Shown here piece by piece: positions 33,246-36,930 of a DNA stretch of 36,930 nucleotides (position 1 is the first letter of the stretch; every line of letters begins with the position of its first letter). Made by a program: the position numbers and the translations under genes. The notes under the pieces are model-generated. The model saw nothing but the letters and a program-made list of their open reading frames with translations, did not search any database and was not told the origin of the DNA. The DNA comes from Fusobacteriaceae bacterium UBA2433 (lineage in GTDB: Bacteria > Fusobacteriota > Fusobacteriia > Fusobacteriales > Fusobacteriaceae), in NCBI GenBank assembly GCA_002342785.1, contig DDQV01000174.1, positions 1-36,930 of the forward strand. Reading direction: 5' to 3'.

Positions 33246-34091
33246 ATGAATAATTATGATTTTAATTTAAAAGATAAGGTAGCAGTAATTACAGGGGGAG
33301 GGGGATCCCTTGCAGGAGTTTTTGCAAAAGCATTATCTTCTAATGGAGCAAAAGTAGCATTATTTGATATCAATAAAGAAGCAGCAGATATAGCAGCAGC
33401 AGAAATAGTAAAAGCTGGAGGAATAGCAAAAGGTTATAAAGCAGATGTACTTTCAAAAGAAAGCATATTAGCGGCTTATGAAGAAGTAAGAAAAGATTTT
33501 GGTACTTGTGATATTTTATTAAATGGAGCAGGAACCCATCATCCTTTAGCAACTACAGGACATGGACAACTTACAGAAGAAAATATGGTAGATGGAAGTA
33601 GAAGTTTTTTCGATCTTGATATAGAAAAAGTAGAATGGGTAAACCGTTTAGATTTTATAGGTACATTTATTCCAACACAAGTAATTTGTAAAGATATGGT
33701 AGGAAAAAAAGGTTGTTCGGTAATTAATATTTCATCTATGAATGCAATTAGTCCAACAACAACAGTTCCTATCTATTCAGCAGCTAAAGCAGGAATAAGT
33801 AACTTTACATCGTGGCTTTCTACTTATTTTTCATTAGTAGACATACGTGTAAATGCTCTAGCACCAGGATTCTTTGTAACAAACCTTAATAGAAATATTA
33901 TGTATAAAGAAGATGGAACATTAAGTAGTCGTTCAGAAAAAATTCTTGCAGGGACACCGATGGGAAGATTTGGAGATCCAGAAGAATGCGCCGGGACACT
34001 GCTTTATTTAGTAGACCCAAAACTTTCAGGATTTGTAACAGGAGCAGTTATACCAATTGATGGTGGGTTTAGCTCTTACTGTGGTGTTTAA
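33246..34091 (+). CDS. SDR family oxidoreductase, D-mannonate oxidoreductase-like
   Basis: A 281-residue NAD(P)-dependent short-chain dehydrogenase. The cofactor motif TGGGGSLAG is at 16-24, NGAG at 93-96, the catalytic serine in NISSMN (161-166), Y177 and K181 in YSAAKAG. The segment GAGTHHPLATT next to the NGAG motif and the long insertion after it resemble the SDR type of fructuronate/D-mannonate oxidoreductase (UxuB of Bacillus). Reduction of a hexuronate-type keto acid is therefore a fair guess, but the other uronate genes are absent. GGGAGG precedes the start. The divergent LysR regulator probably controls it. Confidence 0.85.
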   Translation: MNNYDFNLKDKVAVITGGGGSLAGVFAKALSSNGAKVALFDINKEAADIAAAEIVKAGGIAKGYKADVLSKESILAAYEEVRKDFGTCDILLNGAGTHHPLATTGHGQLTEENMVDGSRSFFDLDIEKVEWVNRLDFIGTFIPTQVICKDMVGKKGCSVINISSMNAISPTTTVPIYSAAKAGISNFTSWLSTYFSLVDIRVNALAPGFFVTNLNRNIMYKEDGTLSSRSEKILAGTPMGRFGDPEECAGTLLYLVDPKLSGFVTGAVIPIDGGFSSYCGV

Positions 34092-34116
34092 AATTTAAAA
34101 AATAGTATAAATTATT

Positions 34117-34166
34117 AATAGGCTAAATTATTTTTTATTTAATAAAAAATAATCTAGCCTATTTTA
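34117..34166 (+). terminator. Terminator of the SDR gene
   Basis: AATAGGCT (34117-34124) pairs with AGCCTATT (34155-34162). Inside it, ATTATTTTTTAT and ATAAAAAATAAT extend the stem almost to a tight loop. A T-rich tail follows. Confidence 0.85.
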
Positions 34167-34278
34167 TATTTTCTTTAATTTTGTACAAAAAATCATTTAT
34201 TTTATCAAATATAACATATAATTACATTTAATATTTTTTAATTAGTATTAAAGTTTTTATTTTTAATATAAAAAAATG

Positions 34279-34307
34279 TTGACATAAAAATATTTAACTG
34301 GTATTAT
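34279..34307 (+). promoter_or_regulatory. Strong sigma-70-type promoter of the ilv operon
   Basis: TTGACA (34279-34284), exactly 17 nt, TATTAT (34302-34307). It places the transcript start about 10-20 nt before the leader ribosome site AGGGGAGG. Confidence 0.8.
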
Positions 34308-34338
34308 ATTTCTTAATTACTAAAAGGGGAGGAAAAAA

Positions 34339-34461
34339 ATGATTTCAACTAATGTTTTATCTATGAATTTATTATTATTGCTGCTGGTCTTATTTGTCTT
34401 AAATCTCAATCAATTAAATAAATTTAAAATAATATTAGAGAAATTGTGTGCTTTTAAATAA
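34339..34461 (+). CDS. Leucine-rich leader peptide of the ilv operon
   Basis: A 40-codon ORF preceded by GGGGAGG at good spacing. Residues 11-21 read LLLLLLVLFVL, with six consecutive leucine codons (TTA TTA TTA TTG CTG CTG), and 13 of 40 residues are leucine; Val and Ile are also common. CTG, CTC and GTC are unusual in this AT-rich genome, which suggests selection for slow codons. Two terminators and then acetolactate synthase genes follow. This is the architecture of the ilv/leu attenuators of enterobacteria. The hydrophobic run could also suggest a tiny membrane peptide, but the context argues for a leader. Confidence 0.85.
   Translation: MISTNVLSMNLLLLLLVLFVLNLNQLNKFKIILEKLCAFK
34429..34438 (+). 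promoter_or_regulatory. Candidate antiterminator segment in the ilv leader ORF
   Basis: ATAATATTAG, at leader codons 31-34, is complementary to CTAATATTGT at 34507-34516 (10 bp with one G-U) and to the matching stretch of the second terminator at 34582-34592 (11 bp with the adjoining base). It would be free when a ribosome stalls on the Leu codons upstream. Read by eye, not folded by program. Confidence 0.5.
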
Positions 34462-34472
34462 GTAGTTCTATT

Positions 34473-34532
34473 TTAGAATGAAATAAATAAAACTTATAAG
34501 TAGTAGCTAATATTGTAGGCTGCTTTTTTTAT
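34473..34532 (+). terminator. First ilv attenuator unit
   Basis: AGTAGC (34502-34507) pairs with GCTGCT (34519-34524, one G-U), then a T-run to 34530. The unit starts TTTAGAATGAAATAAATA and is imperfectly repeated 73-75 nt downstream. Confidence 0.75.
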
Positions 34533-34545
34533 AAAAATAAATAAA

Positions 34546-34607
34546 TTTAGATGAAATAAATATTTTTTTAAATTTAGGCAGCTAATATTGTTAGCTGTTT
34601 TTTTTAT
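34546..34607 (+). terminator. Second ilv attenuator unit
   Basis: CAGCTAA (34579-34585), loop TATTG, TTAGCTG (34591-34597), then eight T's. Perfect 7-bp stem. It starts TTTAGATGAAATAAATA like the first unit and shares its AGCTAATATTG core, so the two units look like a tandem duplication. Confidence 0.85.
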
Positions 34608-34706
34608 AGCTTAATATTGAGTTAGATCAAGGATGAAAATAATTATAGAGATGAAAATATAAAATAATTTTGATTATTAAAAAAAATATTAGAGGCGGTG
34701 AAAGAA

Positions 34707-36416
34707 ATGAAAGAGATAAGCGGAGCAGAAATAATTTTAGAAGTTTTACAACATCATAATATAAATACGGTATTTGGATATCCAGGTGGATCGGTATTAC
34801 CTCTTTATGATGCTCTTTACTCTTATAAAGATAGGATAAACCATATTCTGACAAGGCATGAGCAAGGAGCTGCTCATGCAGCAGATGGATATGCTAGATC
34901 TAGTGGTGGAATAGGAGTTTGTATAGTTACGTCAGGACCTGGAGCAGCCAATACAATTTCTGGATTGATGACTGCATATATGGATTCTACGCCTATGCTT
35001 GTTATTACAGGACAAGTATCTAGTAAAAATTTGGGGACAGATGCTTTTCAAGAACTAGATATAATGGGAGTAACAGATTCCATTACAAAACATAATTATT
35101 TAGTACGTACAATAGAAGAACTACCACATGTGTTAAGAGAAGCAATTTATTTAACAAAAAATGGTAGACCAGGACCAGTACTTTTAGATATACCAAAGGA
35201 TATACAGATGACTAAGATGAGTTACGACAAATTTAAAAGTGATTTTAACAACGAAGATAATCTAACTTTAGATTATAAATATGTATATGAAAAACCTAAA
35301 AAAAAAATTATGGATCAATTTTTAACGATGATAAAGCAAAGCAAACGACCAATAATTTTAGCTGGGAACGGAGTTATGAAATCAAATTCTTCTTATGAAC
35401 TTAGAGAGTTTTCAAGAAAGTTTGATATACCTGTAACAACAACTCTTTTAGGATTAGGGATTCTTCCAGCAGATGATAAGTATAATTTACATATGTTAGG
35501 AATGCATGGAACAGCTTATGCAAATTATGCTGTTGATGAATCAGACCTTGTAATAGCTTTAGGAATGAGATTTGATAATAGAGTAACAGGAAATATAGAA
35601 AGATTTTGCAAAGACGCAAAGATAATTCACGTGGATATTGATGAGGCAGAAATAGATAAAAATAAACGTGCAGATCTTCATATAGTTGGAGATGTTAATC
35701 TAATTTTAAAAACTCTTTTGAAATATCAAGAAGAGGATAAAAATGAGAAATGGATGGAAAGAGTAAAAGAACTTAAAGAAAAATATCCATTGGATAGAAA
35801 ATTTTCAGAAAATTATATTACATCTCAATATCTTATCTCAAAAATAAGTGAGTTGACCAAGGGGGAAGCTATTGTATGTACAGACGTTGGACAACATCAA
35901 ATGTGGAGTGCTCAGTATTATAATTTTAATACTACGAATAGTATAATTACTTCAGGTGGAGCTGGGACAATGGGATTTGGTCTTCCAGCAGCTATAGGTG
36001 CTAAACTAGCTAATCCTCATAGAGAAGTTATAGCTATAGTAGGTGATGGAGGATTTCAAATGAACTCACAAGAACTCATGACTATCTCTGAATATGATTT
36101 AGATATAAAAATAATTATTGTAAATAATTCATTTCTTGGAATGGTAAAACAATTACAAGAAGTTTTTTATGAAAAAAGACACTCCTTTGTAAAATTAGAA
36201 AAAAATCCTGATTTTGTAATGCTTGGACGAGCATATGGAATAGATTCTCATATTGTGGATACTCCTAAAAATTTAGATGAGATTTTAACAAAAATATTTT
36301 CTATTAAAAAAGCAACTTTAGTTAATTGTATTGTATCTAAGGAAGAAAATGTATTTCCTATGATACCTGGAGGAAAATCAGTAGATGAAATGATTATGTC
36401 TGGGGAGGAACTATGA
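34707..36416 (+). CDS. ilvB: Acetolactate synthase large (catalytic) subunit
   Basis: A 569-residue TPP enzyme that makes acetolactate or acetohydroxybutyrate, the first common step of valine, leucine and isoleucine synthesis. VFGYPGGSVLPLYDAL, RHEQGAAHAADGYARSSG (with the catalytic glutamate) and the TPP-binding GDGGFQMNSQELMTIS...IIIVNN segment near residues 447-477 are all present. An upstream in-frame GTG at 34698 falls inside AGGCGGTGA, which is more likely the ribosome site, so the ATG at 34707 is chosen. The stop overlaps ilvN (ATGA). Confidence 0.96.
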   Translation: MKEISGAEIILEVLQHHNINTVFGYPGGSVLPLYDALYSYKDRINHILTRHEQGAAHAADGYARSSGGIGVCIVTSGPGAANTISGLMTAYMDSTPMLVITGQVSSKNLGTDAFQELDIMGVTDSITKHNYLVRTIEELPHVLREAIYLTKNGRPGPVLLDIPKDIQMTKMSYDKFKSDFNNEDNLTLDYKYVYEKPKKKIMDQFLTMIKQSKRPIILAGNGVMKSNSSYELREFSRKFDIPVTTTLLGLGILPADDKYNLHMLGMHGTAYANYAVDESDLVIALGMRFDNRVTGNIERFCKDAKIIHVDIDEAEIDKNKRADLHIVGDVNLILKTLLKYQEEDKNEKWMERVKELKEKYPLDRKFSENYITSQYLISKISELTKGEAIVCTDVGQHQMWSAQYYNFNTTNSIITSGGAGTMGFGLPAAIGAKLANPHREVIAIVGDGGFQMNSQELMTISEYDLDIKIIIVNNSFLGMVKQLQEVFYEKRHSFVKLEKNPDFVMLGRAYGIDSHIVDTPKNLDEILTKIFSIKKATLVNCIVSKEENVFPMIPGGKSVDEMIMSGEEL

Positions 36417-36898
36417 AAAAACACCAAATTTTAATGATGATGAAAGATAGGCCAGGAATATTATCTAAGGTTACAGGATTATTCTCAAAAAGAGGATTTA
36501 ATATAGATGGAATAACTTGTGGAGTGAGTGAAGATAAGGAATATTTTAGGATGACAATTACTATTATTGGAGATAGAGATTTTGTTGAACAAGTTAGAAA
36601 ACAAGTAGCTAAACTCATAGACGTAAAAGAGGTAGAAATTTTAGGAGAAGAAAATGTAGTAAAAAGAGAATTAACTTTGTTAAAAGTTAATTCAAATTCT
36701 GAAAATAGATTAGAAATAATAAAAATAGCTGAGATTTATAGAGCTAAAATTATAGATATTTCCCATGAAGCACTTATTATAGAGCTTACTGGAGATTCAA
36801 ATAAAGTAGAAGGATTGATAAGTGTCATGGATAAGTTTGGAATATTGGAAGTAACAAGAACAGGAATAAGTGCTATGCACAGAGGAATTAAACTTTAG
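36413..36898 (+). CDS. ilvN: Acetolactate synthase small (regulatory) subunit
   Basis: A 161-residue regulatory partner of IlvB that confers valine feedback inhibition. The N-terminal ACT domain (about 4-75) starts HQILMMMKDRPGILSKVTGLFSKRGFNIDGITCG, and the C-terminal ACT-like domain (about 80-158) ends TGISAMHRG. The length is standard for the anabolic enzyme. It is translationally coupled to ilvB by a 4-nt overlap, with GGGGAGG upstream. Confidence 0.96.
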   Translation: MKKHQILMMMKDRPGILSKVTGLFSKRGFNIDGITCGVSEDKEYFRMTITIIGDRDFVEQVRKQVAKLIDVKEVEILGEENVVKRELTLLKVNSNSENRLEIIKIAEIYRAKIIDISHEALIIELTGDSNKVEGLISVMDKFGILEVTRTGISAMHRGIKL

Positions 36899-36909
36899 GA
36901 GGTAGAAAT

Positions 36910-36930
36910 ATGAAAGAATTACAAATTTTA
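36910..36930 (+). CDS. Start of a third ilv-operon gene, cut by the window end
   Basis: ATG preceded by AGGAGG (overlapping the ilvN stop) opens a frame reading M-K-E-L-Q-I-L before the window ends. The first residues resemble the start of 2-isopropylmalate/citramalate synthases, which would fit a leucine-rich leader, but seven residues are too few to identify it. Confidence 0.6.

Noticed and set aside
34308..34706. T-box before ilvB
   Set aside because: The T-box sequence and specifier-loop pattern were not found; the Leu-rich ORF is a better explanation.
1..36930. CRISPR arrays, tRNA or rRNA genes, prophage or conjugative genes
   Set aside because: No regularly spaced repeats, cloverleaf-like segments, rRNA motifs or phage-type proteins were seen in any gap.

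Overview
The window is a very AT-rich bacterial chromosome segment with strong AGGAGG-type ribosome binding sites, many T-tracted hairpin terminators and short intergenic gaps. Methionine gamma-lyase, an oxygen-sensitive ThiGH-type thiazole pathway, Tct-type carboxylate uptake and the codon usage suggest an anaerobic or fermentative organism, most likely Fusobacteriota (for example a Fusobacterium, Cetobacterium or Ilyobacter relative). This assignment is inferred from gene content; no marker gene or rRNA is present.

Region by region: (1) 0.1-5.2 kb holds a ZIP metal transporter, a split YeeE/YedE sulfur-compound transporter pair, methionine gamma-lyase (megL), and a divergent MocR-type PLP-dependent regulator. 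(2) 5.2-8 kb has a repeat-bearing intergenic stretch, an MFS permease, a PhnA-like zinc protein and an MgtC/SapB membrane protein. (3) 8-14.7 kb carries a tripartite tricarboxylate transporter operon (tctC-tctB-tctA, minus strand) divergent from a large hybrid histidine kinase and its OmpR-type response regulator; the gap between them holds a perfect inverted repeat and GTTAAT repeats. (4) 14.7-16.5 kb has ppnP, a second PhnA-like paralogue and a PHP-domain phosphoesterase. (5) 16.5-22.1 kb is a TPP-riboswitch-controlled operon thiS-thiG-thiH-thiF-(thiD2-thiE)-thiC plus an unrecognised terminal gene. (6) 22.1-23.6 kb is an apparently intact ISLre2-family insertion sequence with inverted ends and a possible 9-bp target duplication. 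(7) 23.6-31.7 kb is an arginine-related cluster: a leader region, an amino-acid ABC permease and ATPase, three lipoprotein binding proteins, an M20 amidohydrolase, argH and argG. (8) 31.7-34.1 kb holds a divergent GroES-like protein, a LysR regulator and an SDR dehydrogenase. (9) 34.2 kb to the end is an acetolactate synthase operon (ilvB-ilvN and the start of a third gene).

The most interesting signals are two candidate ribosome-mediated attenuators. Upstream of the arginine cluster is a 24-residue ORF with the run R-I-R-R-R, followed by two tandem terminators. The last bases of this ORF are complementary to the 5' arms of both terminators. Upstream of ilvBN is a 40-residue ORF with six consecutive leucine codons, followed by two tandem terminators that look like a local duplication. 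A segment late in this ORF is complementary to a CTAATATT motif shared by both terminators. No T-box sequence was seen at either site. In the arginine cluster, argG and argH without other arg genes, beside one permease/ATPase pair and three binding proteins, suggest salvage of citrulline or a related compound to arginine, switched on by arginine shortage. All of this is inference from sequence.
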